A stretch of DNA of 42,090 nt from Coriobacteriales bacterium (GTDB lineage Bacteria > Actinomycetota > Coriobacteriia > Coriobacteriales > UBA8131). The position numbers were made by a program, and so were the translations under genes. The stretch is from positions 1 through 42,090 of the forward strand of contig JAITRZ010000056.1 of assembly GCA_031288185.1 (NCBI GenBank), read 5' to 3'. The notes under the pieces are model-generated. The model was not told the DNA's origin, made no database searches, and worked only from the letters and a program-made list of their open reading frames with translations. Position 1 is the first letter of the stretch. Each line of letters opens with the position of its first letter. This document shows, in pieces, positions 1 through 8,539 of the stretch.

Positions 1-33
1 GCTTGTGCTATACTATGCGCTGTTAGCACAAGC
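1..33 (+). promoter_or_regulatory. Candidate extended -10 promoter inside a 10-bp inverted repeat
   Basis: TGCTATACT at 6-14 fits an extended -10 element (TG-N-TATAAT type) pointing towards the prepilin region. Any -35 box lies at or beyond the window edge. A perfect 10-bp inverted repeat (1-10 and 24-33, 13-nt centre) surrounds the -10, which would suit an operator. No T-run follows the right arm, so it is not a typical plus-strand terminator, but the edge of the window hides the left side. The promoter reading is inference from motif and position. Confidence 0.35.
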
Positions 34-108
34 AGGTAAGACAGGAAGCAAAACAGGCACCAAGACAAAGCGCCACAAAGACAGGCAAACTGAAGGGAGC
101 GGGAACAC

Positions 109-159
109 ATGAGCGCAAAAACATCCAGAATATGCCGGGGGGGGGGGCTCATAGTTTAG
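109..159 (+). CDS. Short leader ORF ending just after an 11-G tract; possible phase switch for the prepilin gene
   Basis: ATG at 109 has the best ribosome binding site in this stretch (GAAGGGAG about 9 nt upstream). As sequenced it encodes only about 16 residues and stops at TAG 157-159. It runs through a homopolymer of 11 G (137-147). Adding one G, or removing two, would put this start in frame with the prepilin ORF that is open to 2135. The ATG at 132 that opens the long frame has no ribosome binding site. The tract could therefore be a phase-variable translation switch in its OFF state. A homopolymer sequencing error, or a true leader peptide, would look the same. Confidence 0.45.
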   Translation: MSAKTSRICRGGGLIV

Positions 160-2135
160 CTCTTCTCCCATCCACCAACACCTATGAGGGCGCGCATGTA
201 CGCGCCAAAGACACCGCCCAGGCTTATGCGCCAGGCGGTTTTTTGTACCCGGATTCATCTGCCGGCAAGAAAAACGTTGCTGGGGCTGTCGCTACAGGAG
301 CGCCTTACCGTGGGGCCCCTCCCACAGGGGACGCCGGCTCAAACACTCTGCGAACTCGTCGCCTTGGTAGCGCAAACGCTCCTGCGACCTCTCAGCAGGG
401 CACCTCGGCCTGCGGAACTCACCGGACGCCTCCTGTGCGAGGGGCTTTACAAGGACGCTCCGGCTTTACCCTCGTAGAACTGATAGTTGTCATCGTTATC
501 CTAGGCATACTCCTCGCGATAGCTATACCTGCGCTAACTGGCTATATCAACAAGGCTGATGACACCAGGATAAAACACTTTCAGGACATCGCCCACAAGG
601 CCATACAAACCTGGGCATCCGAGCGATACGCAGACGGGCTGGTTGGGAACAACGCTCTTGTCAAACCCAAACCTTCCTCAACAGCCGAGGACATCGCTTT
701 AGGCCGCTCCATTCCCGTACCGTCGTACTCTCCCAGCGTTTCCTCTTATAAAGCAACCACATGGCTTGAAATAGTGAAGGAGTACGCAGAACTTGATCTC
801 GATCCATCAAAATGGGAGATTACAAAAGTACAGTTTGACAACACGAACACACTCAACAGCCTCACCCTCACCAACACCAGCTCAGGACAAGAGGCAATCC
901 TGGGATCCATGGGCGAATCCTTTACGTTTACGGCTACCACGCATACTGATGGGTACATCTATATACCCACGTCCGGATATACGCCGCAGGGTACTACGAA
1001 TGCGGCATATGACTGGTTGGTATCTGTAGATGAGGGCACTCCGGTGCGCCTCACAGGAACCGGCTCACTCTATGGAGCTATTGTCGTCGCAGCTGGTTTG
1101 GGCATCCACACGGTAAAGATACAGGAGGCCGATGTGACCGAAAAGGAGAAGAATACCTACGGGTGGTTTAGGGCTTTTGGGTTTGCAGTAGGGGATAGTG
1201 TCAGGCTCAATATTCGTGAGCTCATCAGTCCTCTGCCTGAGAGAGGACTGAACGTCGCTGAAAATGACGCTGGCGACTACTATGGATATCGTATGTTCAT
1301 CTTCATGAATAACGTTACTATGGGTCCTAACTTCACCATCCCGCAAAGCATCACCAAGGTAGGAGATTATTTCTGTGCAAATATGTTCTCAGATATCGAC
1401 AGCACTTCGTTCGCAATGGGCGCAAAATTCAATCTGCCGCAAAAGATACAAGGCGTTGTGGGAGATTCTTTTTGTCAGGGCCTGTTTCTGAATATGCGCA
1501 GCGACGCATTTAACATGAACAGCGCATTCAATCTGCCACAAGGTATCACCGGCGTGGGAAATAATTTCTGTAATCAGATGTTTAACCAAGGGAGCCTGGC
1601 GGGAGGCGCGAGCTTTACCATGAACGGCGTTTTCAATCTACCGCCAAACATAACAAGCATTGGCACTTTCTTTTCCTACGGAATGTTCGCAAACTGCTCA
1701 GGTGCTCCCTTCAACATGAACAGCGTATTTAACATTCCATTGAAAATCACTACCATAGATAACTACTTCTGCTCCTGGATGTTTGTTAATTGCGTGGGTT
1801 CCAGCTTTACCATGAACAGCGTGTTCAATATTCCACAGGGCATAACCACGGGACAGCAAGAACTCTGCATAGGCATGTTTCAAAGCTCTGGTTCAGCGTT
1901 TACGGTAAATGATGTATTCAAACTTCCCAAACTGGCTTCAGGGCAAATCGATGTAACCACCGATGTATTCAGATTCATTTTTTCCGACGGCACAAAGGCG
2001 CAAACCCGCAGCGCCGAAAGCATCATCAACGGCAATGAGATGCCAGGTTCTCCTAGGGGCACCTTTGATGATAAGTGGCCTGATTACGCTACTTTGGATT
2101 CGGCCGGCTCCAACTGGGTGAAGGTTCCGCTCTAG
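132..2135 (+). CDS. Type IV prepilin-like surface protein with C-terminal 32-residue repeats (start uncertain)
   Basis: The recognisable part begins with a prepilin signal, GRSGFTLVELIVVIVILG, around residues 109-126 of the open frame. A prepilin peptidase would cut between G and F, leaving the usual hydrophobic helix and then a polar region (IPALTGYINKADDTR). From about residue 395 onward there are seven degenerate repeats of about 32 residues (pattern F-N-L/I-P-x-x-I-T ... F-C-x-x-M-F ... F-x-M-N-S-V), which suggests a repetitive adhesive stalk. The start is unsettled: ATG 132 (no ribosome binding site, 100-residue leader), ATG 109 (good site but out of frame by the G tract), or GTG 435, which gives a standard short charged leader. 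The processing enzyme may be the prepilin peptidase at 39616. The repeat family is not recognised. Confidence 0.7.
   Translation: MPGGGAHSLALLPSTNTYEGAHVRAKDTAQAYAPGGFLYPDSSAGKKNVAGAVATGAPYRGAPPTGDAGSNTLRTRRLGSANAPATSQQGTSACGTHRTPPVRGALQGRSGFTLVELIVVIVILGILLAIAIPALTGYINKADDTRIKHFQDIAHKAIQTWASERYADGLVGNNALVKPKPSSTAEDIALGRSIPVPSYSPSVSSYKATTWLEIVKEYAELDLDPSKWEITKVQFDNTNTLNSLTLTNTSSGQEAILGSMGESFTFTATTHTDGYIYIPTSGYTPQGTTNAAYDWLVSVDEGTPVRLTGTGSLYGAIVVAAGLGIHTVKIQEADVTEKEKNTYGWFRAFGFAVGDSVRLNIRELISPLPERGLNVAENDAGDYYGYRMFIFMNNVTMGPNFTIPQSITKVGDYFCANMFSDIDSTSFAMGAKFNLPQKIQGVVGDSFCQGLFLNMRSDAFNMNSAFNLPQGITGVGNNFCNQMFNQGSLAGGASFTMNGVFNLPPNITSIGTFFSYGMFANCSGAPFNMNSVFNIPLKITTIDNYFCSWMFVNCVGSSFTMNSVFNIPQGITTGQQELCIGMFQSSGSAFTVNDVFKLPKLASGQIDVTTDVFRFIFSDGTKAQTRSAESIINGNEMPGSPRGTFDDKWPDYATLDSAGSNWVKVPL
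213..244 (+). terminator. Terminator-like hairpin plus T6 inside the 5' part of the prepilin frame
   Basis: ACCGCC (213-218) pairs with GGCGGT (234-239), with a further GGC/GCC pairing inside, and is followed by a run of T to 244. Just upstream lies a second small hairpin (GGCGCG 189-194 with CGCGCC 201-206). Its GGCGC could instead pair with GCGCC at 228-232, inside the terminator stem. An intrinsic terminator between the leader ORF and the prepilin motif suggests either the end of an upstream transcript or an attenuator. Confidence 0.5.
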
Positions 2136-2176
2136 CGTCGTCTTTTTCCTTAGCAGGGCCGGGGCGGTTCTAACAA

Positions 2177-2207
2177 ACAGGGGCGGTTCTGACAAAACCG
2201 CCCCTGT
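2177..2207 (-). terminator. Hairpin terminator between convergent genes
   Basis: A perfect 12-bp inverted repeat (ACAGGGGCGGTT, 2177-2188, with its complement at 2196-2207) with a 7-nt loop lies between the convergent prepilin-like and Cna-B genes. On the minus strand the stem is followed by TTGTTAG, a weak T-rich tail, so it best serves the large minus-strand gene ending at 2306. It may work in both directions. GGGGCGGTTCT at 2161-2171 is a direct repeat of the left arm. Confidence 0.55.
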
Positions 2208-2305
2208 GCGTTACTCAACCCGCGCTCACAAGACGCGTCATGTCGTCTGAGATTTTCGTACTGTCGGCAATGGCAGCGGTCAGTGCAGCCACCTTCATGT
2301 ACACG

Positions 2306-5300
2306 TCACGCCGCCTGAGATACATCGGCCTTTTGGAGGTGTCGGTCAAAATCTGTCTGAAGATTCATAAGCGGCATTTCAGGCAGAATCTCACCCCCAT
2401 AGACACAAACGCCAGCCTGTCTGACCTCAATGGTAAGCCCGCGATTTAGATAGCGTTTGGGCAGCAGACCAATCATGGAGCGCCCATAATTCAGGTCAAT
2501 GCCAGGTCTGATAGTGACCAGCAGGTGGGTGTTCAGGCGTTTCACCGGGCAGCGTAGAATCAATTTGTAGCGACCAGCCTGCCTGTGGCAGACCTTAAAG
2601 GGCTTACTCCTGAAAAACACGTAGATAAACATCCATACGGTGACCGCAGAAGCGGCAGCAATGCCAACCGGTATCAATGGCGGGACATCGACCGCAGAAT
2701 TCAGGGAAACGTCCGTGTCAGCGACGGTTAATATATCGGGCTCTGCTATTGATTTGTCGGTTGCTTTGGTATCGTCAGGATCAGGTCTGGTGAGAATGCC
2801 AACGTAGTGAGCCTCAACCTCATAGTGATCGAGTACCAGGAATTCTTCCTGTCCCCTGTAGGTCACCGTTGCCGTGTAGCTGCTGGGTAGCCCCAGGTGA
2901 TCGAACTCAGTCGCCCTAAAATCAAGAAACGCACATTCCAGTACCACCCGCTCAGTAGCGTCCGGAGCGCTTGCGCTGCGTACGTCAAACTCACGGTATC
3001 GAGCAATGCGCTGGGCGTTGTTATCCGGTAGCCCTTCGATGATTACCACCCTGTCTACCTGATCGCGAATGGCTTCATAGCGTTCATAGAGGGTATAGGG
3101 CTTATGGGGGTCAAGTCCGATTGTTCCCTCAAACGTACCATCGGCAATGGGAACACGCTCAGGAAAATACTGGTTGAGCGATGTTAAGCCGTCAAGAGGT
3201 ACCACCGCAAAGCGACTACGCTGAAATGAACGTTCCAAGGGTGTGTCCGTGCTGGAATCCGCCTCACGTTCTGTTGCGGCACCTGCCTTTCGGTGTGTAA
3301 GGCTGACCGTTTCCTCCTCTGATATTTCATTCGCACCTTCTTTTTCTGCTCCGTCTTTCCCTGCGAATTCTTTACTATCTCCCTCATTTGCCCTATCGTC
3401 TGTGTTTGTTGACGACGCTGCAGATGAGGCAAGCTCTGTGGCATCTACGGCAATCGCATGGGCACAAGGTATCAATGCGGCAAGGATAAGCAGGAAGGTC
3501 GCCAGCACGCAGACCAATACCTGTGCCTTAACAAAACCTTGGGAACGACGCTTGTGGCGTAGGCGTAGCACGAGAAATGCAACGACCATTCCTATCCCAA
3601 ATATTGCTAAAATAATAACTAAAATAAGGAGGGCAAGCGGGATGCTATCGCCCGTTTGAGGCGCTCCGTCAGAAACAACGGCGTTAACGGTTGCGTCCAC
3701 GTCTGCCAGCCAACTGCCGCTTACCAGCCCCAACCCTTCGCGTGGATAGGCAAATGAATCCACAACACGCGTCTCTGTGCGGTCGGTGGCTTCATCAAGC
3801 AAAACAGGCCTGGCAGTGACATCATTCCAGTTGCGAAACAGGTTTGCTGTAACCAAGCCGCCAATAACGGTTTCATTGCCCCGTTCATCTGATAGCGGCA
3901 GAGCATTTGTAGCTTTAACCGCATAACTCCAGTCACGCAGGGATGTGGTTTCTATTGGTGTTTCTATTGGTGTTGTTTCTTTTTCTAGCCCAGCATCTAA
4001 AGAAACACCCGCAAAACCCCTATCAGCAAAAAAATTCTCAAATCTCACACCGGTGGGCAGATATCCAGACTCCCTGTCAAAAGAAACATCCTCAGAGCCC
4101 ACATCGGTGGGCATATCTTCAGAGCCTCTATCCACAAACATGTCCTCAGGTTTCCTACCGGTAGAAACATCGTTAGCCTCATGCTGTGTTCCGGTAAAAA
4201 ATCCCCTTTCAACGCCGCCATATACCACACGCAGGTGTGTGAGATATTCCCCTTGCGCAAGACCAAGCGCAGATACATCCATGCGCGTGGGCTCTGTTGT
4301 TGACAGTTGCTCCTCCCATATCCGCCACCCTGGCTCAACAGACCAGAAGGCTTCCCGGTTTGGATTATTGGCATTGTCGGGATTGGCGGCCATTGGGTCA
4401 CTATCATACAAGAGCAACTCATCAGCAGCCGTAAGGTTAGTCTTGTACAGCACCGCCATCAGTCCGTCGTGATCCAGGCCGGCGGGGGAGGTACCCGTCC
4501 AAAGCGTTGTCAGACGGTATCCCAGTTCAGTAGCGGGCAGCAGTGAATCGGTGAGAACGAACTCATCAACGCGCACGTTGGCAAGAGAACGTGCTCCAAA
4601 ATGATAGAGATACTCGCTGGAACCGGTGTCTTTATTTACATTGGAATTTAGACCATAACCTGTTGCGTCATGAGCTGTTGCCGTTACCGGAATGGTGGTT
4701 CGGTACGTCTCTACCGCAACGGTGATCAGGTCATTTTCAAACAGGTGAAATTCGGTGCCCGTTTCATTGGTGACGATGAAGTAATGCTCTGTTCCGCCGC
4801 TTTCCTCTACGGTCGCATAACGGGGATGCTCCTTGGTCTCAACCAGCTTATAGGAGCCCACGGCCAGCGGCGAAAACACACAGGTTCCATCGGCGTTGGT
4901 AACATGACGGGAAACCTCCACCCAGTCCTCAGTTCCCGGTTCGCTTTCGCGGTAGAGGGTAAACTCGGTGTCGGGCAACGGAACCTCAGTGTCTGAATCT
5001 ATCTTTTTAACCACGGCCGCATGTGGATGTTCAGCAATGACCAGGGTTATCAGACACCTCACCGGATCCAGCTGATTATCCAGGGAACCTATCTGTTGCA
5101 CAAAAACCTCTTGTGGGGAGGGCAGCAAATAGGCGTCGGGCGGTTTGGTTTCCTCAATGATGATAGTGCCAAGGGGAATAATGATATCACCACGGTCATT
5201 GTGGTACAGAGGATCGCCGGAAATAAACGTATACGTATCTGGCGAAGACAAATCAAGTAATCCTCCTGGCACGGTAGCAAAAATCCACGTGCGTGTTGGC

Positions 5301-8300
5301 TCACCGGAAGCCTCGGCATCTGTGAGCGAGTCGTAAAAACCATCCCAATAGCGTAGGGTAAATTCTGCTCCGGCCAAACTGGCACCTTCTGGGTCGTCTT
5401 TGCCCCAGGCTTGGCCGGTCTCACTGTCCAGTTTTTGCGCGATCAGGGCAGCCGTGTCCACAATGGGTTCATCAGAGTGCTCAAAGGAGATAGCAGTCAT
5501 ATCGGTCGCTATATCCACAGGATAGATTCGAGCGTCCAGTTGATACCCTTCAGGAGCAACCAGCTCGCGAATAAAGTAGGGATTAAGGGCAAGTCCGCTG
5601 GATGCGCCCCTGCCATCGGTGTCAGTGGTGATAACAACATGAGTATTTGCGGCCTCTTCGGCATCCTTCTGGGTCAGATAGACACCATAGACAGCTCCCG
5701 CAAGGCTGTAGCACTCATTGCCGGCGGTGACAGAGGGGTTAGCGGAACGCTTGATTACCTTGATGGAGCCGGTGATGGGAATGTCGTCATGGGTGAAGCA
5801 AATCGTCGTTAACTTACTTGTAATATCGACGGTGTAAATCTCGGTATCAAGCTCATACCCTTCTGGCGCGATACACTCCCGTACGTAGTAATAGCCCAGG
5901 GCCAGGCCGCTTACCCTTCCTTTTCCCTCGGCATCTGTTTTGGTAGTGACAAAGGGTTCTTCTAACTCAACGGCAGCGGCATGGCTTTGGTAGACGCTAT
6001 AGACGGCCCCGGTGAGACTATAGCGGGTGTTACCTGCGGTGATAGCGGGGTCTCGTGAGCCCTTGCTAAGGTCAATTGTGCCGGTGATGGGAGTGTCCCT
6101 ACAGCTGACGCTTACCGTGGTGGCCGATGTTTTGATGTCTACGATGTAGGTCTGCGCATCAAGCTCATAACCTTCCGGAGCGGTAATCTCTCTAACATAA
6201 TAAACACCCAGGGCCAGGCCGCTTGCACTGCCTTTGCCTGAAGTGTCAGTTGTGATAGTGGTCACAGCGTTTCTGTTTTGTGTGGCATCCGTTGAGGTGC
6301 GGTAGACACCATAGGCAGCCCCTGACAGACTATAGCGGGTGTTACCGGTAGTAATCGTTGTGTTGGCAGAAACCTTAGTAAGATTGATGGTGCCGGTGAT
6401 GGGAGGCTCCAAGACAGCTCCCCCGTTAACGGAGGAAGTTGTTCCTGATTTGACTTCTATCCAGTACGTCCTGGGGTCAAGCATATAGCCCTCTGATGCC
6501 CTTGTTTCCTTTATCTTGTACCAGCCTGGAAGGTAGTTTCCGTTCTGGTTTGCCGCAGCCAGGCCATTTGAGTTAGTGGTAAGGGTGCGAATGTACGTAT
6601 CCCACTCGTCATAGATAGCATACTGAGCGTTAGAGAAGTTATACCTGCTATTACCCTCGGTGATAAGGGGGTCATATGACCGCTTGACAAGTTCCAACCA
6701 GCCGTAGAACTGCCAGGAGATGGTTACAGAGCCACCAAGATCCTGGTATCCACCCGGTGTTGTTATAAGTACCCAGAATGTGGCTGTGCCGGCCGTTGGA
6801 TTGATGCTTGTGCATCTGACCGTGGCGGTTGTTTGGTAGTACTCCCCGTTGTTGGGTTGTGGTACGTAAAAGTCCAAATCAGGATTTTGGCAGTTGACCA
6901 AAGTCCAATAGTGCTGCTGGGCGATGTAGCCTTCCAGGTCATATTGTGAGGGCAATGAATAGGGAGGAACAACATAGCCATAAAAATATACCCAGGCTAT
7001 CTCACTCCATGTATCCCCCACAAATAAAGGCCCTTCTGCCGCCTGAGCACGCAGAACGCCGCGTGCCGACAGCAAGGGAGGCTTCAGTACTGTGACCATA
7101 GCGCCACCAACTACTGCGCCTTCTAATCCCTCTTCCAGATTACCAAATAGATACAGCGCTTCGTAGGTAATGGAACTGCCGTTCTCATACAGTTTTGTCA
7201 GCAGAGCCGCACTTGATACATCCCCGATGGCAGGAGCGGTTGTTGCGTCAGTTAGCAGGTATCCATAGGTACATGAGCTGAGCTCACTTCCCCGGACTAC
7301 GGAAATACCGCCAATTTCATTAGCAATACCATCTGACAGATCGGCGGCACCAAGGGAATCGGTGACGGTATAATACGCTGCAAACAGATAATCTCCGGCA
7401 CGATTTGCATCTGCTTTGGCTGCCCGGTAACGATCACAGGCTGCTTGAAAGCTCAGAGGCTGACCCTGCCAGCTATCGGCATCCTCAGGCGCTTCTTCGG
7501 AGGGGGCACGGGACTTTTCGCCGTCGTGCGCAACGTCCATCTCCAGGGAGTCAGGGGTTGTTTCAGTGTCTGGGACTATCACGTGCTTAGGGTCAGAACG
7601 TGAAGAAAGCGCGCTTGAGCGATCAGTATGTGTTACGTCTTGAGTGGTGTCGTCCTCCAAAGAGTTGACCGCGCCATCTCTGACCTCTTCAGGCGGCAAC
7701 CCATCATTGCTGCTCTTTATCTCTGTACCATCAGGACTACCCGCTAACGGTTCCGTATCTTCTGCATCAACACCCGGTTTTTCTGGAGTTAGAACCACAC
7801 AGGTTCTAAAAGCCAGGTAGGGAGCATCCGGCCATGTTTGAGAAGCAAAGAAGAAGGTGGCCTCATACACACCTTTGGCATCGGGTACCGGCACAAACAG
7901 CGAGCGATCAGAGTGTGTTCCAACGTCCGGAAAACCTTCGCGCGGTGTGAGTAGATACGCCAAGCCATCATCATATAAAGGGGCATTTGTTCCGCTGGAA
8001 ACAACATCCCTGGCTCCAAGGGTTATCTCGCCTCCAAAATTGTCAGTAGCAGGAGAGGTTACCTCAAAGACGGCATCCAGGATGCTTCCCGTGCTCTCTG
8101 CTCGGCCCACAGCATCCTCATAGGCCGCCAGCAACTCGGCGTACACTGTGTCGGTCTGCCAATACGGCTCCTCTACCTGCTCTATCGTGCCCGTATCTGT
8201 ATCTTCTTCTGGATAATCCTCAACAAGGGGCGATTGGGCAGGGTTCTGTGGCGGAGGACTCTCGGCAGATGGGGTCGTAGCAGACACATCGCTTACCGAA

Positions 8301-8539
8301 TTCTCTGCTGCCACAGAAGCACCTGGAGCAGCAGGTAATGAAGCTGTTGCTTCTGCTGGGGTAGTTGGATCCCTGCCAGCAATATCCCCCATGCCGGAGG
8401 TGGATTCAGACGTATCTTGCAATAGTCCGGTTTGTGTAGCGTCAGCCGGAAACAAGCGCGTGGTGAGACTTCCGACAAGAAGCAGGGTGGTTAGGATGAG
8501 TAGGAGAAAAACAGACAGAAGTTTCCTGATATCAGACAT
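2306..8539 (-). CDS. Giant SpaA/Cna-B repeat surface protein fused in frame to a second membrane protein
   Basis: The protein has 2077 residues. Start ATG 8539 is preceded by GGAG at 9 nt. Residues 1-35 are a signal peptide. Residues 40-610 are unrecognised, with an acidic Ser/Thr-rich stretch near 260-360. From about 613 there is a divergent Cna-B-like unit, then three close copies (starting near 720, 818 and 923; motif APEGYELD), then two more SpaA-like units near 1030 and 1176. Cna-B domains normally stiffen pili and adhesins by isopeptide bonds. Residues 1626-1630 read APQTG, a variant of the sortase motif LPxTG, followed by a membrane helix (1632-1658) and RLRHKRR, a complete cell-wall sorting tail. 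The frame continues with a second signal-like helix (1672-1694), about 310 more extracellular residues, another helix and a basic cytoplasmic tail. This looks like two neighbouring genes joined. No sortase gene is in the window. Confidence 0.8.
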   Translation of the reverse strand: MSDIRKLLSVFLLLILTTLLLVGSLTTRLFPADATQTGLLQDTSESTSGMGDIAGRDPTTPAEATASLPAAPGASVAAENSVSDVSATTPSAESPPPQNPAQSPLVEDYPEEDTDTGTIEQVEEPYWQTDTVYAELLAAYEDAVGRAESTGSILDAVFEVTSPATDNFGGEITLGARDVVSSGTNAPLYDDGLAYLLTPREGFPDVGTHSDRSLFVPVPDAKGVYEATFFFASQTWPDAPYLAFRTCVVLTPEKPGVDAEDTEPLAGSPDGTEIKSSNDGLPPEEVRDGAVNSLEDDTTQDVTHTDRSSALSSRSDPKHVIVPDTETTPDSLEMDVAHDGEKSRAPSEEAPEDADSWQGQPLSFQAACDRYRAAKADANRAGDYLFAAYYTVTDSLGAADLSDGIANEIGGISVVRGSELSSCTYGYLLTDATTAPAIGDVSSAALLTKLYENGSSITYEALYLFGNLEEGLEGAVVGGAMVTVLKPPLLSARGVLRAQAAEGPLFVGDTWSEIAWVYFYGYVVPPYSLPSQYDLEGYIAQQHYWTLVNCQNPDLDFYVPQPNNGEYYQTTATVRCTSINPTAGTATFWVLITTPGGYQDLGGSVTISWQFYGWLELVKRSYDPLITEGNSRYNFSNAQYAIYDEWDTYIRTLTTNSNGLAAANQNGNYLPGWYKIKETRASEGYMLDPRTYWIEVKSGTTSSVNGGAVLEPPITGTINLTKVSANTTITTGNTRYSLSGAAYGVYRTSTDATQNRNAVTTITTDTSGKGSASGLALGVYYVREITAPEGYELDAQTYIVDIKTSATTVSVSCRDTPITGTIDLSKGSRDPAITAGNTRYSLTGAVYSVYQSHAAAVELEEPFVTTKTDAEGKGRVSGLALGYYYVRECIAPEGYELDTEIYTVDITSKLTTICFTHDDIPITGSIKVIKRSANPSVTAGNECYSLAGAVYGVYLTQKDAEEAANTHVVITTDTDGRGASSGLALNPYFIRELVAPEGYQLDARIYPVDIATDMTAISFEHSDEPIVDTAALIAQKLDSETGQAWGKDDPEGASLAGAEFTLRYWDGFYDSLTDAEASGEPTRTWIFATVPGGLLDLSSPDTYTFISGDPLYHNDRGDIIIPLGTIIIEETKPPDAYLLPSPQEVFVQQIGSLDNQLDPVRCLITLVIAEHPHAAVVKKIDSDTEVPLPDTEFTLYRESEPGTEDWVEVSRHVTNADGTCVFSPLAVGSYKLVETKEHPRYATVEESGGTEHYFIVTNETGTEFHLFENDLITVAVETYRTTIPVTATAHDATGYGLNSNVNKDTGSSEYLYHFGARSLANVRVDEFVLTDSLLPATELGYRLTTLWTGTSPAGLDHDGLMAVLYKTNLTAADELLLYDSDPMAANPDNANNPNREAFWSVEPGWRIWEEQLSTTEPTRMDVSALGLAQGEYLTHLRVVYGGVERGFFTGTQHEANDVSTGRKPEDMFVDRGSEDMPTDVGSEDVSFDRESGYLPTGVRFENFFADRGFAGVSLDAGLEKETTPIETPIETTSLRDWSYAVKATNALPLSDERGNETVIGGLVTANLFRNWNDVTARPVLLDEATDRTETRVVDSFAYPREGLGLVSGSWLADVDATVNAVVSDGAPQTGDSIPLALLILVIILAIFGIGMVVAFLVLRLRHKRRSQGFVKAQVLVCVLATFLLILAALIPCAHAIAVDATELASSAASSTNTDDRANEGDSKEFAGKDGAEKEGANEISEEETVSLTHRKAGAATEREADSSTDTPLERSFQRSRFAVVPLDGLTSLNQYFPERVPIADGTFEGTIGLDPHKPYTLYERYEAIRDQVDRVVIIEGLPDNNAQRIARYREFDVRSASAPDATERVVLECAFLDFRATEFDHLGLPSSYTATVTYRGQEEFLVLDHYEVEAHYVGILTRPDPDDTKATDKSIAEPDILTVADTDVSLNSAVDVPPLIPVGIAAASAVTVWMFIYVFFRSKPFKVCHRQAGRYKLILRCPVKRLNTHLLVTIRPGIDLNYGRSMIGLLPKRYLNRGLTIEVRQAGVCVYGGEILPEMPLMNLQTDFDRHLQKADVSQAA

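Noticed and set aside
184-477. A 97-residue open frame overlapping the prepilin region in another frame.
   Set aside because: No ribosome binding site or family resemblance, and the prepilin motif is in the other frame.
3243-3659. Plus-strand open frames inside the Cna-B gene.
   Set aside because: They are shadows of a long repeat-rich minus-strand gene.
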